Of a stretch of 64,000 nt of DNA, positions 11,601 through 23,923 are shown piece after piece; position 1 is the stretch's first letter; every line of letters begins with the position of its first letter. Made by a program: the position numbers and the translations under genes. Source of the DNA: Phytophthora hibernalis (Eukaryota > Oomycota > Peronosporomycetes > Peronosporales > Peronosporaceae); contig JAAKBF010000358.1 in the NCBI GenBank assembly GCA_012656075.1, forward strand, positions 85,828-149,827. Direction: 5' to 3'. The notes under the pieces are model-generated. The model was not told the DNA's origin and ran no database searches. It worked only from the letters and a program-made list of their open reading frames with translations.

Positions 11601-11978
11601 CGTGATATCCACGTTAGCGTGGCACTTTCCCGCGAGATATCGCGCGAGCTCAAGGCGGTTGTCCTGAGCAGACCACAGGAGCGCCGAGTATCCGTCTTTC
11701 TGCTGGGTATCAACATGAGCGCCGCATTCTTCAACGAGATACTGGACAAGCTCGATTTCGTCGTTTAGAGCGGCCCACATGAGCGCCGTGTACCCGTCAA
11801 TGCAAATGGTATTCACGTCGACTCCACAATGATCAAAGAGGAACTGAACCACCTCCAGTTGACCTTCTTCTGCAGCTTCCCTCAAAGCCTCTTGAGTATC
11901 GACGTCGGCCCCTTGCTGGACCAACTGTCGCATCCTCGTGAGGTCTCCCACCCCTGCAGCTTGAGTGAAATCGGTCAT
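8632..11978 (-). CDS. Ankyrin-pseudokinase-kinase protein (TKL-type tandem kinase)
   Basis: One intronless minus-strand gene of about 1115 residues, read through a one-base shift at the C run 10636-10639 (missing base inferred). Residues 6-185 are about five ankyrin repeats. Residues 222-445 are a kinase-like domain with K248 and HSD (335-337). Its catalytic-loop Asn is replaced by Thr342 and its DFG by NFG (355-357), and it has no Gly loop, so it is probably a pseudokinase. After a helical linker, a second kinase domain has GAGGFG, VVVK, HGDLKGNN, DFG and VAPE intact, plus a Ser/Tyr-rich insert between strand 3 and helix C. An Inr-like CCATTTC lies 7-13 bases before the ATG. The pair recalls JAK-type pseudokinase/kinase control, by architecture only. 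Confidence 0.85.
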
Positions 11979-13399
11979 CTTGTCGAAATGGATACTGCAC
12001 CTGATTCAGGACCTCGAAAAGAACGAGTGGTCCGGAATCGGCTGGAGAGACCGCGCCAGTTCGACATTATGAGTCTACACGCAATAAATTTGATGCGCAT
12101 GTAGTCGGCGCATGTCGCCCAGCGCCTGGTAGACCTGATCCAGTTGCTGCTACATAGTTCGAAGCTCATGACTGTACCGGTATTTGAACATACTTTGGAT
12201 CATCCAAATCGGATGACTCAGCTTTCAAATTTGCATTGTTCGCGGAATGATTGTAGCACTTTCGTCATCATAATACCGGTACTGTATGGTGACATATTAC
12301 AGAATAAAATAGCAATGCTCATACAGAATAGGCGAATTCGGGAATACAAACCAGAATCTACTGAAACTTAATATATATGGGCTTTTTCTACATCGTATAA
12401 ACTTTCAAGTCGTCTTGAGGAGGGATGTCATCTTGCTATAAATCATGAAAGTCGGAGATACCGACACACCCGAGCCTCACCCTTGAAAACCCTGAGAGCG
12501 GTGACACAACCCTAAGCCGATCCCTGCTTGGTCCTGGGTATAAGCCCGCGTGCTGCGCACACGGATCTTTAAACCGCAGGCGTTGTTTCGGCTTGCCGAG
12601 CGAGATGGCTTTCACTCCAGGGGATGGGTGGTTTGTACCACCAGTAATTTCCATTTCAGAAATTGAGCGCTTCTTATTGGGTGAAAGTCGGCTTTGGCCC
12701 ATGATCTGGTAGAATTGATAAACCATCCTGCATTATGGTAAAATACATGTACCGGTACCATAATTTAATAAGTCAGTTTATTAAATGCCTTTTAAAGGAG
12801 AATGGCTACGCACACAATAATTAAAAGGGCCACTGGACCTGAGTGGTGTGGGATGCTCTCCCTCAGGGAAAGAGGGAGTCGGGGATAGGCGACTGGCTCA
12901 CTGACATCTGTTTCAAACGGTCTTCGTTGAGATTATCACTCCTGAAATGGGTGGCCCCTCCCCCTTCTCCATTCAAAATCAGTCCCACACAGCCCGAATC
13001 GCCGCCCACATCGATGCCGCGCCATCTCGTCCGTTTACCTGGCGAGCGCGACGCAAGAAGTACTCCACGCCTTGCATCCAACGTTCCCCGAGATAGCGGA
13101 GAAGATATAGTCAGCATCGCTTCCAGTGGCACTGGCAGTGAAGTTGATCAGGGGAGCCCCGCGCCGAGACCGCCAACGAGGAGGAAGCGGCGCCAACGCA
13201 GACACCACGCCGAGGACAGATGACGTCAAAAAGCCAAGAGGCGCGAGCGTAAATCCCATGGACACCGCCCACGTGCTCCTAGTCGTTCGGGATGCTCACA
13301 ATTGGACATTGAGGCTTCCGACTCAAGTGAATCGAGTGGGGCTTCATTTCGACAGAAGATAACGGGAACGACGGAGGTGACATCGTCGCCCAAGACGAG
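11979..13399. other. Gene-poor stretch, probable old repeat material
   Basis: No gene with a recognised family. A short inverted pair (ACTGTACCGGTATT near 12171 and its reverse complement near 12272) suggests a small element. A minus frame at 12436-12726 (96 codons) is open but unassigned. A plus frame at 12843-13223 is Pro/Arg-rich and precedes the Ulp1-like remnant, so it may be part of the same dead element. Confidence 0.35.
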
Positions 13400-13907
13400 T
13401 TAGTTCATGTGCCAGAGGTAGATCGGAAGGTGTTCGCGAGCTGGCTGAACTGGAATCCTATCTGAAGATTTACAGCCGGCGTACGAACCAGGTTTATCCT
13501 GCATTGTTGAAACTGGTGCACCGATCCAGACTCTAGACTGAAACTCAGACTACTGTTCGTGGCCATTATCAACTATGATCTTAATCATTGGTGTGCTATG
13601 GTTAAATCACAACGAAGTAGGAATCTACGACCCCCAGCAAACGAGTGATAAATACAATTTATTCGAGCGATACCTGAAGTAAAATGGGATGCCTCTGCTT
13701 CCTCCATCCACTTCGTCTAAGCGACTCAGGTTCAAGCGTGTCATGTGGGTTCCCAAGCTCGATAACTACAACTGCGGCGTCTTCGTTCTCCTGTTTATCG
13801 AGAGCTGCATTCACGAAAAGGAGCCAAGTTGTCTAGAAGGTAGCATCAGATCTGCAATGCAGTTCTCTCGCTATAGGTACCTCAGCCACGTAGTAACATC
13901 AATGTAA
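13400..13907 (+). pseudogene. Decayed Ulp1-like (C48) cysteine protease domain, probably transposon-derived
   Basis: Three catalytic landmarks of the Ulp1/SENP fold appear in order but in different frames. These are His in INYDLNHWCAMV (near 13570-13605), an Asp-type strand IYDPQQTSDKYN (near 13620-13655), and Cys in KLDNYNCGVFVLLF (within 13689-13907). Two or more frame changes and a stop near 13681 separate them. Such protease domains travel with several classes of oomycete DNA transposon. The related Ulp1-like piece at 41078-41302 lies inside a PIF-like element. Confidence 0.6.
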
Positions 13908-15176
13908 GCGCCGCGGTTGCGCGAAGACTTTCATCAATTGTGTACTCTCATAACAACAACAGCCAGGCCGTCTTAGGATCTGAGACTTGTGTGAATTTTA
14001 CGGATGTACTGAAATCGAGGTGACATTCACTCCTCGTTACTACCTCTGTTTTTACGCCAAAGTAGCTCTCACCGCATTGTTTTTGGCTGAACACCTGCCG
14101 TGTGCAATGCCGGCTATATCACGCTTTATGCGCCGAGACGGTGTCAGACTGTTTACGACGGTGCCCGCCGCACACAACCTTGCACTGAGACTGTGTGTGT
14201 AGCCTATGTCCTTTTAAAAGTACATCTTGATTGTGTCAATCAAGATGCAATTAATAGTAGCACTTCAGCCACCTTCTTCATGAGCAACAATTGCTTGAAA
14301 TGTTCAGCTTGAAGCGCTTAGCTTCATGTTTTTCACGAGGCCCGCATGTGCCTAAACTGACTGCCGCTTGGGAATGATGTCCGGCGCTGTTTGCAGCCTT
14401 CATCACTTCCGTCAAGGCTCAGCTGGGAAGATAACGGCGGTAAGGAATCTAACCAGTATGAAACCCGACACGCGAATACACCACACTTTTTATAATGGTA
14501 CTTTCAAAACCAATGTACGTGTAAGGTAGTAGTTGAAGTATGCAGTGAACCAAGACATCATTACATTTGTCTTATTGTGAATTCCGGCTAAATTTGCCGA
14601 ATAAGGTCTGTCGACAAAGGTCGACCCAATTCAAAATCCAAGTTAAATCACTTGTTTTGGTTGTTCTCTTAAGTACGACTCCGACTAAGGCCTGTATATC
14701 GGCCCCGATCGTAAAGCCAAGTGATCGATTCGCCGCCGGTTTGCCGGGGTCGATTAACGAATCGAACAATCCAGTTTTGAGTAGAACTCTCAATAACACG
14801 AGCTTAAACGGAATCGCCCGTGACAATGTGGTTTAAACAACAAACCATGCTTGTACATGTATTTAGATTTGCTCGTGATACCAATCAGGAATACACCCTT
14901 CTTCTGTCAAAATATCCTCACCTCATCCGCAAAAATACCAGGCGTCCACCGCCGCCTAGCCCTAATAAAAATAATCCATTTAATGTTTGGGCTTTTTTTG
15001 TAACCAAAAAATACCCTATGCTCGCCCTGTCTCTCCCGAAGTCAGCAGAAGACAAAAGGTTCAACAATATAGCGCACATTACTCTTACCCACTCTAACTA
15101 TCTGCTTTGACAACTATTAAACAAGTGCCTCAAATGAAGACACAACGCATTTCGCCAGGAAGCGCCCACTCCGCAA
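13908..15176. other. Intergenic region upstream of the ABCA gene
   Basis: No supported gene. The 14570-14790 segment is partly matched in reverse complement near 37530-37730 and is listed as a repeat. The last 150 bases before the ATG at 15177 are the likely promoter; a CCACTCC Inr-like string sits directly at the start codon, and no perfect core motif was found. Confidence 0.4.
14570..14790 (-). repeat. Dispersed repeat related to 37530-37730
   Basis: Read on the minus strand, this segment has TACTCAAAACTGGATTG, then a CGATT/CCGGC-rich block, then a TTAGTCGGAGTCGTACTTA-like block, and ends with AAATTTAGCCGGAATTCACA. Near 37530-37730 the plus strand has related strings: TACTCAAAACTGCATTG, then CTCCGGCGGTTTG, then AAGTCCGATTCGTACTTACT. 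A GGACGGAATTCACAATA string also occurs there. The match is patchy and was found by eye. Confidence 0.4.
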
Positions 15177-18100
15177 ATGGACAAAGGGCGGTCCTCGTCG
15201 CAAACCGCCATGTTGGGCGGCAAGGAGCTGCCATTGGCTTCTTCTCCTCCTCTGGCCGAGCGCCGCACCGCATGGCTCTTCATCCGCACGCTCCTGTGGA
15301 AGAACTGGACGCTCAAGCGACGTCACCCCGTGGCCACCTTCATGGAAGTGGCTCTTCCCTGTCTCTTCATCCTCATTATGGGACTGCTCAAGGCACTGGT
15401 GGATGACGTCAACGTACCTGAAGGCTGGAGTGACGACGACAGCATCACTGACGATGACACCTTGGGCACCTCCTACAATCTGTTCCAGACGTCAGGGACC
15501 GCTCTTTCAGGCATCACCGCTGCTTTACCCAAATTCACCATGTATGAGACCTCGTTATGGGGAATTCTCGCCTATATGGGCAGTTTGTCCATTTCGGAAG
15601 GCATGAAAATGGACGAACTGTCTGCTACAGATTTGGACAATTGTACGACCGGAGTGACCTCCCGAGGCCTCGTGGATATTGACCCAAATTCAGCATACGC
15701 AGTACCCACTTCGTGTGCAGGCAAAGTGGCACCCTACAAGATCGCCATCACACCCGACAACTCGTTCACAAGGGACTATTTCATGCAGACTATGGAGTTG
15801 TGGTACCCGAGAATTAACCTTCGCAACACGTCCACGTCGGCCGTGTTCCCGTCCTTGATGGAGTGTGTGCAGTTTTTCGACTCGGAGGAGGCTCTGGAGG
15901 ACTACGTGAGTGGAAGTGACTACGCTTCCAGTCAACAGAACCCGCACATTTACGGTGGTATCGTGTTCGACTCGTACCCAAATGACGACCAAATTGGGTC
16001 GTTCGAGTCGATTGAGTACACGTTGAGACTCAATTCGACACTGGGGCGGAGAGGAGCTATTGGCCTCGTGCCGAGGACGGGGAGACCCACCGCAAATTTC
16101 GCCCTTCCAGAAGGAAATCGCGATGGATTACTACACCCGGTACTCAATTACTGGGTTTATGACGTTGCAGACATTGGTGACGAGGTTTGTGGCGTGTATG
16201 CCTGAGTGGGATGCCGCTACCAAGTCTACGACTGGAGAATGTCAGCGTCCACAGACGACGGCGGAAGCGTCGACAGAAATGGACGATGCATTGCTATCGT
16301 CGCTGGACAATGACGTTATTATCCAATACGCGATTCAGAATATTGCGGGATCTGATGCAACGTTCTCGAGCGTGAAAGATTTTTTCACAAATGAAACATT
16401 GGAAGCGTTGTTGACACCACTGCGGCAGGCTCCGCAGCCGTACCTGGGAGCGTCGGTGGCGCCGTTCCCTATTGAAGCCTACATCAGTTCTCCATTCTAC
16501 GACCAAGTGGCGGATGTGTTTGCGATCGTCTTCATCTTGTCGTACTTGTACTCCATTTCACGAATCCTGGTTGTCCTTATTCAGGAGAAGGAGCTGCGAC
16601 TGCGCGAGTACATGAAGATTCTGGGTGTCAAGGAGAAGGCTATTGTCGTGTCATGGTACATGACGTACATCCTCATCCTATTCGTCGGCTCGATTTTGCA
16701 GGCGCTGATGGGGATGGCCGGCCTCTTCGCGAACAGCTCGGTGGTACTGGTCTTCCTGTTCTTCTTCCTGTTCAGTTTGAGTGTGTTGGCGTACGGCTTC
16801 ATGATCAGCACAATTTTCAGCAAAGCGCGCGTCGGAGCGTTTGTTGGAATGGTGCTTTTCTTCCTCATGTACTTCGTATCAGCGGCGTTCACGACGGAAA
16901 CGGCCGAGAATCAGAAGACGGTTGGTTGTATTCTCTCTCCAGTTGCTCTGTCGCTGGGTGTGACAGTGCTGTCGAACTTGGAAGCCACGGGAACTGGCGT
17001 CAACTTCTCTAATGCGAGTGTTTTGAACGACAACTTCCGCTTCAGCAGGTCCCTGCTGATGTTCGCGTTGACACGATCTTGTACACACTTCTGGGGTTAT
17101 ACTTTGAGAAGGTCGTTCCGAAGGAGCACGGCACTACGCTCAAGTGGTATTTCCCAGTGTCTCCGTCGTACTGGAGAAACAGGCAGAAAGCCCGCGAGAC
17201 ATTAAAGGCAAAGATGGAGGCGGATCACCCGTCCGAGGCTTTGTTGGATAGCGTCTCGGTGGATGTGAACCACAACTTCGAACCAGTCAACGCCGAACTT
17301 CGTGAACAGGAACGCCAGGGGAGGTTCTGGCGGTGCAGCGCCTGCGCAAGGTCTTCCCTGTCCCCGGAGGCGAAAAAGTGGCTGTGCAAGGACTCAATCT
17401 GACCATGTTCAAGAACCAGATCACATGTTTGCTTGGCCACAACGGTGCAGGCAAGACCACACTTATCTCCATGCTGACTGGCATGATTGCCCCATCAGGT
17501 GGAGATGCTACTTTCCGTGGGCTGTCTATTAGTGAGGACATGGATGAAATCCGCGAGTCGCTCGGCTTGTGCTTCCAGCACGACGTTCTGTTTGAAGAGC
17601 TGACAGTGGAGGAACACCTGCTGTTCTTCGGACGTATCAAGGGCTACACGAAAGCGGAGCTGGACGCTGTTATTACTAAACAAATCCGTGAGGTTGGGTT
17701 GACGGAGAAGCGCCACGTGAAGTCGACAGAGCTATCTGGCGGTATGAAGAGAAAACTATCTGTTGCTGTTTCACTTCTTGGTGACAGCTCACTCGTGTTC
17801 CTCGACGAGCCCACATCAGGCATGGACCCGTACAGTCGTCGTAGCACCTGGGAAATTCTGCTGAACAACCGAAATGACCGTGTGATGGTGTTGACGACAC
17901 ACTTCATGGACGAGGCCGACATTCTGGGTGATCGCATCGCCATCATGGCCGAAGGCGAACTGCGTTGCTGCGGCTCATCGTTGTTTTTGAAAAACCGGTT
18001 CGGTGCAGGCTACAACTTAACCCTGGTGAAGGATGACGCAACCTGCAAGGACAGTGCCGTGATTGCATTCGTGACGTCGCGCGTGCCGACGGCGCAGTTG

Positions 18101-21093
18101 CTGAGCAATGTTGGCAGTGAGATCGCGTTCCAGCTGCCGCTTGCGAGCTCATCGCAGTTTGCATCGATGTTTGCGGACATAGACGATAACTTGCAGAAGC
18201 TCGGACTTTTGTCGTATGGTGTTTCTGTGACAACGCTGGAGGAGGTGTTCATCAAGGTGGCCGAGGCAGACGATCACAGTAACCAGCATACACTGGGTAA
18301 CCGTGCTCGCCCCGAGACGCCTGTGTCCAGCCCGACTGCATCGAGTGACACTGGAGCGATCCCCGAGCAGACTGGCTCATTCTTCATGACTCATCTGCTG
18401 GCCCTCTTCCTCAAGCGATTCCGCTACGCCAAACGTGACAAGAAAATGATCTTCTACAGCTTGGCCCTACCCATCTTGCTTCTGCTTGTTGGGTTGGGTT
18501 TGTTGCAAGGAACCAGCTTTACAAAGGATGATCCAAACTTGCCGTTGACCACGGATGCTTTCGATTTGGGTGCTGAAACCCCAACTCCATACTTCTGCCA
18601 ACCTGGCACCACTGAGGACCAATGGTGCAGCAGCGCAATGGGCGGTTCCCATTTCACTGACATCTCAACTGAAGAACTTGCGTTGGCTGAACCAGCTTTC
18701 GACTTGACTTCACCGACGGTGTTCGGCGTCACGTACACGAACCCTGCTGTCAATACCACCGGTGCAACGGGCTACGGCTTACTGTTGGGCGAAGAGGTTT
18801 ACAACCGCGGCTATGGTGTCGATACACCCACGATTGAGGGTCAGTATGGTGCCTACTTAGTGCATGGTGACAGCGACAGGAACCTCTTCGGCTATAACTT
18901 GTTTGTGAACACTACATCCACACACGGAGCCATTATTTTCAAGGCGCTGATGGACCAGACAATATACCGCTTCTTTGCGGCGAACTCGAGCTCTGACGCT
19001 TCAAACGTGAACTTGGTCGTGAACAATCATCCGTTGCCACTGACCGCAGATACGAAGGCTTTGTTTGGATCTTTCCTGGCGTTCACAGCATGCTTGTTCA
19101 TTTGTATTGCCTTCACGTACTACCCGGCGTCCATTGTGGTGTTCCTGGTGAAGGAAAAACAGTCAAACCACAACTCGAAGCACCAGCAGTTGGTGTCGGG
19201 CGTATCGCTCGGAGCTTTTGGGTGTCCAACTTCATTTGGGACTTCTTGTTGTACCTGATTCCGTGCGCTGCAGCGATTATCATGATCAAGGGCTTCGGCA
19301 TCGACTCAATGACTGGCAGTTCGGCTTGCAACAGCTGCACATCAGAGACGTTCCCGTCCGTGATTGTCCTATTCATCCTGTTTGGACTGGCCATCTGTCC
19401 ATTCACGTACTGCTTGTCGTACCTGTTCAAGGAGCACGCTTCGTCTCAGACGTACACGATCATGATCAACTTCGTCATTGGTGTTGTGCTAATGGTGGTA
19501 TCGTTCATACTGGATGTGATCGAATCGACACAGGATGTAAACTCAGTGCTGGTTTTCTTTTGGAGGTTGTCTCCGCTCTTCAATCTCGGATACGGGCTCC
19601 TCAACCTTGTGCTGAACGAGCTTACAACTATCCGGGAGAGCGATGAATCGAAAACGAGTCCATTCAGCACCGACCTAATGGGATGGGAGATGATCTACTT
19701 GTTCGTGACGGCTATTCTCTACGGGTTCCTTGCCGTAGGAATCGACTACGCTATGACGTTCCCGAAGGTGAAGGACTGGATGAGTGGAAGTGACAATGTT
19801 CAAGATGACCCTTATGAAGAGGATGTCGACGTTGAGAAAGAAGCCCAGCGCGTGGCCAGTGGTGAAGCAGATGCCGACATTGTGAAGCTCGCAGGTCTCC
19901 GCAAGGTGTATCGTGGCGGCAAGGTGGCTGTTCGTGACCTCTCGTTCGGCTTGAAGCGCGGAGAGTGCTTCGGCTTCCTCGGAATCAATGGCGCTGGCAA
20001 GACGACGACCATGAAGATGCTTACGGGCGATGAACTTCCCACGCATGGCACCGCAACGCTCGGAGGTTTCGATATCCTGACGCAGCAGATTGAAGTGCGT
20101 CGTCAGATCGGCTACTGTCCTCAGTTCGATGCGCTGTTTGAGTTGCTCACAGTTCGTGAGCACCTGGAGTTGTTCGCATCCATTAAGGGGGTACCTCGAT
20201 CTCAGCTCAACGACGTCGTCGAGGACAAGATTAGTCAGCTCAATCTCAGCGACTTCGAGAACAAGCTGGCTGGAAGTCTGAGCGGCGGCAATAAGCGCAA
20301 GTTGTCGGTGGCGATTGCCATGATCGGCAACCCACGGATTATCTTTCTAGACGAACCGTCGACTGGCATGGACCCAGTCTCACGCCGCTTCATGTGGGAT
20401 GTCATTGCAGACATCTCCACTCGTGGCAAGAACTCGACGATTGTGCTGACTACCCACAGCATGGAAGAATCTGAAGCGCTATGCTCTCGCGTCGGCATCA
20501 TGGTTGGTGGCCGTCTCCGTTGTCTCGGCAGCGTGCAACACCTTAAGTCTCGATTTGGCGACGGCCTGGTCTTCGACGTGAAGCTCGCCAATCCTGCCCA
20601 GGAAGAGCTGGACGAGCAGGTGCAGCGTCATTTCGGAGACTCTGAAGAAGTCGTCACCCGCGATGATTTGGAGGACAAGTGCAGATCGTTTGGAGACCAG
20701 GAGCTGGCTCAGCGGATCGTGGCTTCGCACCCGACTGGATACGGCCTCGCTGCTGTGCTCGAGCGTGATGGATACATCCGTGCTGAGGCGTTCCTGTCGT
20801 GGTGCTTGGAGGAGACCCGCTTCGATACACTCCTCCATTTCCTCAACTACTCTTTCAGCCACGGCGGCGTCACAGTGATGGAGCGTCAAAACGACTTCTG
20901 TCGCTTCAAGTTGCGTGGTTCAAATGACGAGTTGCGGCTGTCCAAGGTGTTCGCGCTCGTGGAAGGCGTCAAGGACAAAATGTACATCCGCGAGTACAGT
21001 ATCTCGCAGACCTCGTTGGAGCAGATCTTTAACTACTTTGCCTCCCAGCAGGCAGAGGAGCAGGGCGTGGCTCGTGGCTTCCAGGAATCTTAA
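15177..21093 (+). CDS. ABC transporter, subfamily A, full length
   Basis: About 1970 residues with two repeats of membrane part plus ATPase. The N-terminal helix after HPVATFMEVALP is followed by a large extracytoplasmic loop and a block of helices (about 16500-17090). NBD1 starts near 17340 with Walker A GHNGAGKTT, signature SGGMKRKLS, Walker B LVFLDEPTSGMDP and switch TTHFMDEAD. A second loop and helix set leads to NBD2 near 19890 with NGAGKTTT, LSGGNKRKLS, IIFLDEPSTGMDP and TTHSMEE. Subfamily A proteins mostly move lipids across membranes. Reading the whole needs four one-base frame changes: an extra G at 16079-16082, a missing base near 17065-17067, a missing G at 17318-17321 and a missing T at 19216-19219. 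The flanking protein joins smoothly each time, so errors are likelier than decay. No intron was seen. Confidence 0.88.
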
Positions 21094-21516
21094 CTTCTAA
21101 CTGACAAGTATTTCAACTGCTATGCTCCACCGCAGTCTTGATTCTTGCTCGGTAGTCAACTACATCGTATCATTGAAACTAATCTGTGTGACGTTCATTG
21201 ACGTGGTAGATTCCAGCCAAAGAAGCAGACCCCCGTGTCATCCTGCCCCACACTATCCCATTTACACTGAGCTCAATCTTCGGCGAAGGTGCTGGTGTAT
21301 GAGTGGACCAGAAATCCACACAGCGCCTTGAAACCCCTCCAGGAGTTACGATAAGTATTGGTGCTGCGCATGGACGGTTGGATGCGCGGACACCTCGATC
21401 GCATGACACTATTGATAGGAGCCTGACTGAAGAAGCCCAAGCCAAGCCATACTGCTGTGAAGATCTCACTCCGCGAAAACCCGACAGTTCAACACCCGCG
21501 TATCCAACCGGTTGCA
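21094..21516 (+). other. Intergenic region; promoter of the mannosyltransferase gene
   Basis: No gene is supported. An Inr-like TCACTCC lies at 21466-21472, about 45 bases before the ATG at 21517. No full core motif was found. Confidence 0.4.
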
Positions 21517-23211
21517 ATGGCGGAGCCTGAGTGGGGGACCCGCGTTCGAGATAGCCGCCTCCTCGGAAATGTGTATATCCGAGCGCTGGGTGCATTCATG
21601 GTATTCTGCAGCGTCTGCTCGCTGTCACAGCAGTATGCTTTTGTAAGCACAGAAGGACTTCGTGAGAGAAACAGCATCCGCACCGTTGCATCACACGATG
21701 CCATTTCCCTCTCCGCTCAGAGCGAGCCATTGACGACCGGTACAAGACGTTCGGAGGCTATCGCGGAGACTTTGGCACCACTGGAAGCATGGGGCTCATC
21801 GGGATATCCGTCAATCTCAGAAACAACTCCGACAAAAACACCGACGCCCACTGAGGCACAGACGACTAAACCGACTGAAAAGCCCACGGAGAAGCCTATG
21901 GAGAAGCCGACTGAATTGCCCGCGGTAAAGCCGAAGGCTATCGCGGAGCCGCGGCAAAACATCGTCAAGGGCTCCAAGGGGATTCTCATGTGTCTGCACG
22001 ACGGTATTTTGGAGCTGGGCATTTCGCTGATCCGCGAGTTGCGCTGCTTGGGCAACAACGAGCCTATTGAGGTGCACCACTGCCACGACCTGACCAAACC
22101 TTCGGTCGACCTCTTGTTCGGTCTGGACGATAATATCCAGGTCGTTGATCTGTGCGAGCGGTATGTCATCAAGAAGGTTTTCTCGGACGAAATGGCGAAG
22201 AGGTTCCAGAGCTACTGGATTAAGCCGCTGGCCGTGCACTTCACCAGTTTCGAGGAGCTTATCTTCCTTGACGCAGACGCCATTCTACTTAAAGATCCCT
22301 CGTCACTGCGTGAGAACCAAGGATACAAGGAGAACGGCACCGTCTTCTTCTACGACCGCGTGATCAACAACAACCAGTACCTGAACAAGCGGCAAGGCAA
22401 AGATGGACCGATCTACTTGCACCAATGGCTCAAGAGTTTCGACTACAAACGTTTCGGTCTGGAGCCTGTAGTCCCGTCACCGACTTTCAAGAACTCTTTT
22501 GCTTACCGTGGCAAGACAGCGCACGAGCAGGACTCGTCCATGCTGCTCATCAACAAGCGCGACGCCAGCAAGGCCATGAAAGTGCTGTGGTACCTCATCA
22601 CGGTGCACCGCTTCATCTACGAGTTCTCATGGTACGTCTTTGCACTAAACTAACCATTCAAGTTCGATCGAGATGCTTACCGTTGGTGCTGATGTTGCAG
22701 GGGTGACAAAGAAACATTCTGGCTGTCGTACATGTTTTCCAGCACGCCGTACTTCTTCTCTCCATGGGGTGCTAGTGTCGTGTCCGCCACTCCCAACAAG
22801 GACATGGAGCGCCACCCGGACACTCTGTGCGGTAGTCTCGCGCACTTTGACCCCTCACTGAATGGCGAGTTGCTGTACGTGAACGGCCGGTCGCTCGTGG
22901 ACCCAGTTCCGTTCCGCCTGCACAAGCTCAACCTTCTGCAGCCGAACCTCGTGTTCAACATGCTCCCGACCCATGTGACCCCGCGACAGGAGCGACGTGC
23001 ACCTTCGAGCAAGGGCGAATGGCCCGAGTGCATGACCGGAATGGGAGCGGAGCCCGTGCCGAAGCAGTTGCTGCCGAACTTATGGCGACGGCGCCAGCAC
23101 TTCCAGGCCATCTCCATGGGCTTCGTGCAACCTCTGCTAGAGTGCAACAACCCGGGCGCCCGCCTCCCGGACATCCCCGAGCCGCCCAAAAAGGCGAACA
23201 AGTACATGTAG
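21517..23211 (+). CDS. MNN1-type alpha-mannosyltransferase-like glycosyltransferase (GT71-like)
   Basis: Two exons (21517-22631, 22701-23211) encode 541 residues. The open frame reaches further upstream, but only to a GTG, so the first ATG (21517, in a GCAATGG context) is chosen. A signal-anchor helix near residues 25-45 and a Pro/Thr/Lys stem with KPTEKP-type repeats suggest a type II Golgi membrane protein. The catalytic part has GISLIRELRCLG, then the FLDADAILLKDPS segment with a DxD-like pair (D252, D254) expected to bind the metal and nucleotide sugar, then AHEQDSSMLLI. This layout fits the MNN1/putative mannosyltransferase family, which extends glycans on secreted proteins. The donor and linkage are inferred from the family only. 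Confidence 0.8.
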
Positions 23212-23923
23212 AACTTGTACAGCTGCGTTCAATACACTTGACATTTTTGCTGCTTGGTGCAAGTTGAAGTGATGATGTGAGACCAAGCAGACAATTGGTT
23301 TTCGGAGCTCTGCCACAATGACTCGATGCTGCAATTGCACGAGCGAATCTTTGGTGTGCGTCGGTCGTCTCCGTTGTCAATATGTAGCGACGTTGAAGCG
23401 CTGCGTCGGACGTTCGAGGTGTCGGAAGATGTAGTCAGCGCGCCGACATATGGCAACTGCGATTTTCGTGTTCCTTACCACGCCGACACCAGTGGGAGCA
23501 AGAAGGTTGCTGTAGTGCCACCACTGCGAGCTTGTTGCGGTGTTTGCGTATAGGCCATCGACGGCCTCAACCTGCTTCGCAGTTCACCAGCTTGCTTTTT
23601 TCACCTCACCGACAAATCCCGGGCTGACTGCCACAAGTTCTCAGTAACACACACGAATTACCACAAACCTTCACAGCAACATTCAACGAGTGCCCAAAAC
23701 ACGCACATCCACAGTATATCACATATCTCAACCTCTCACTATCCTTTCCTCTTCCAATATTCCTTACCATCCCTGCCTAATAACCACTATATAAAGTATA
23801 TGAATATCTCAATATCGCTTTCCACAACCTGAATGAGGTGGCAGTTCATCTTCCGCCTCTATCGGCCACTCGGCAAGAAACTGCCCAGCAGGAAGGCATC
23901 TCCCTTTAACCCTCCCTACCAGC
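23212..23923 (+). other. Intergenic region between mannosyltransferase and MAP kinase genes
   Basis: Nothing recognisable. A 75-codon open frame at 23326-23553 has no family resemblance. 23600-23820 is C/A-rich and then AT-rich, with a TATATAAAG string near 23790; oomycete genes rarely use a TATA box, so this is not called a promoter. Confidence 0.4.

Noticed and set aside
12436..12726. 96-codon minus-strand frame as a gene
   Set aside because: It has no recognised motif or promoter, and its surroundings look like old repeat sequence.
15177..21093. Several separate ABC transporter genes or a pseudogene
   Set aside because: The segments overlap in neighbouring frames, continue the same ABCA fold without gap, and both ATPase sites are intact, so one gene with sequence errors is simpler.
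21457..21516. Longer N-terminus for the mannosyltransferase
   Set aside because: The frame begins at GTG, which is not a usual start in these nuclear genes; the ATG at 21517 has good context and precedes the membrane anchor.
21820..21950. KPTEKP repeats in the mannosyltransferase as an effector or adhesin feature
   Set aside because: Pro/Thr-rich stems between anchor and catalytic domain are usual in Golgi glycosyltransferases.
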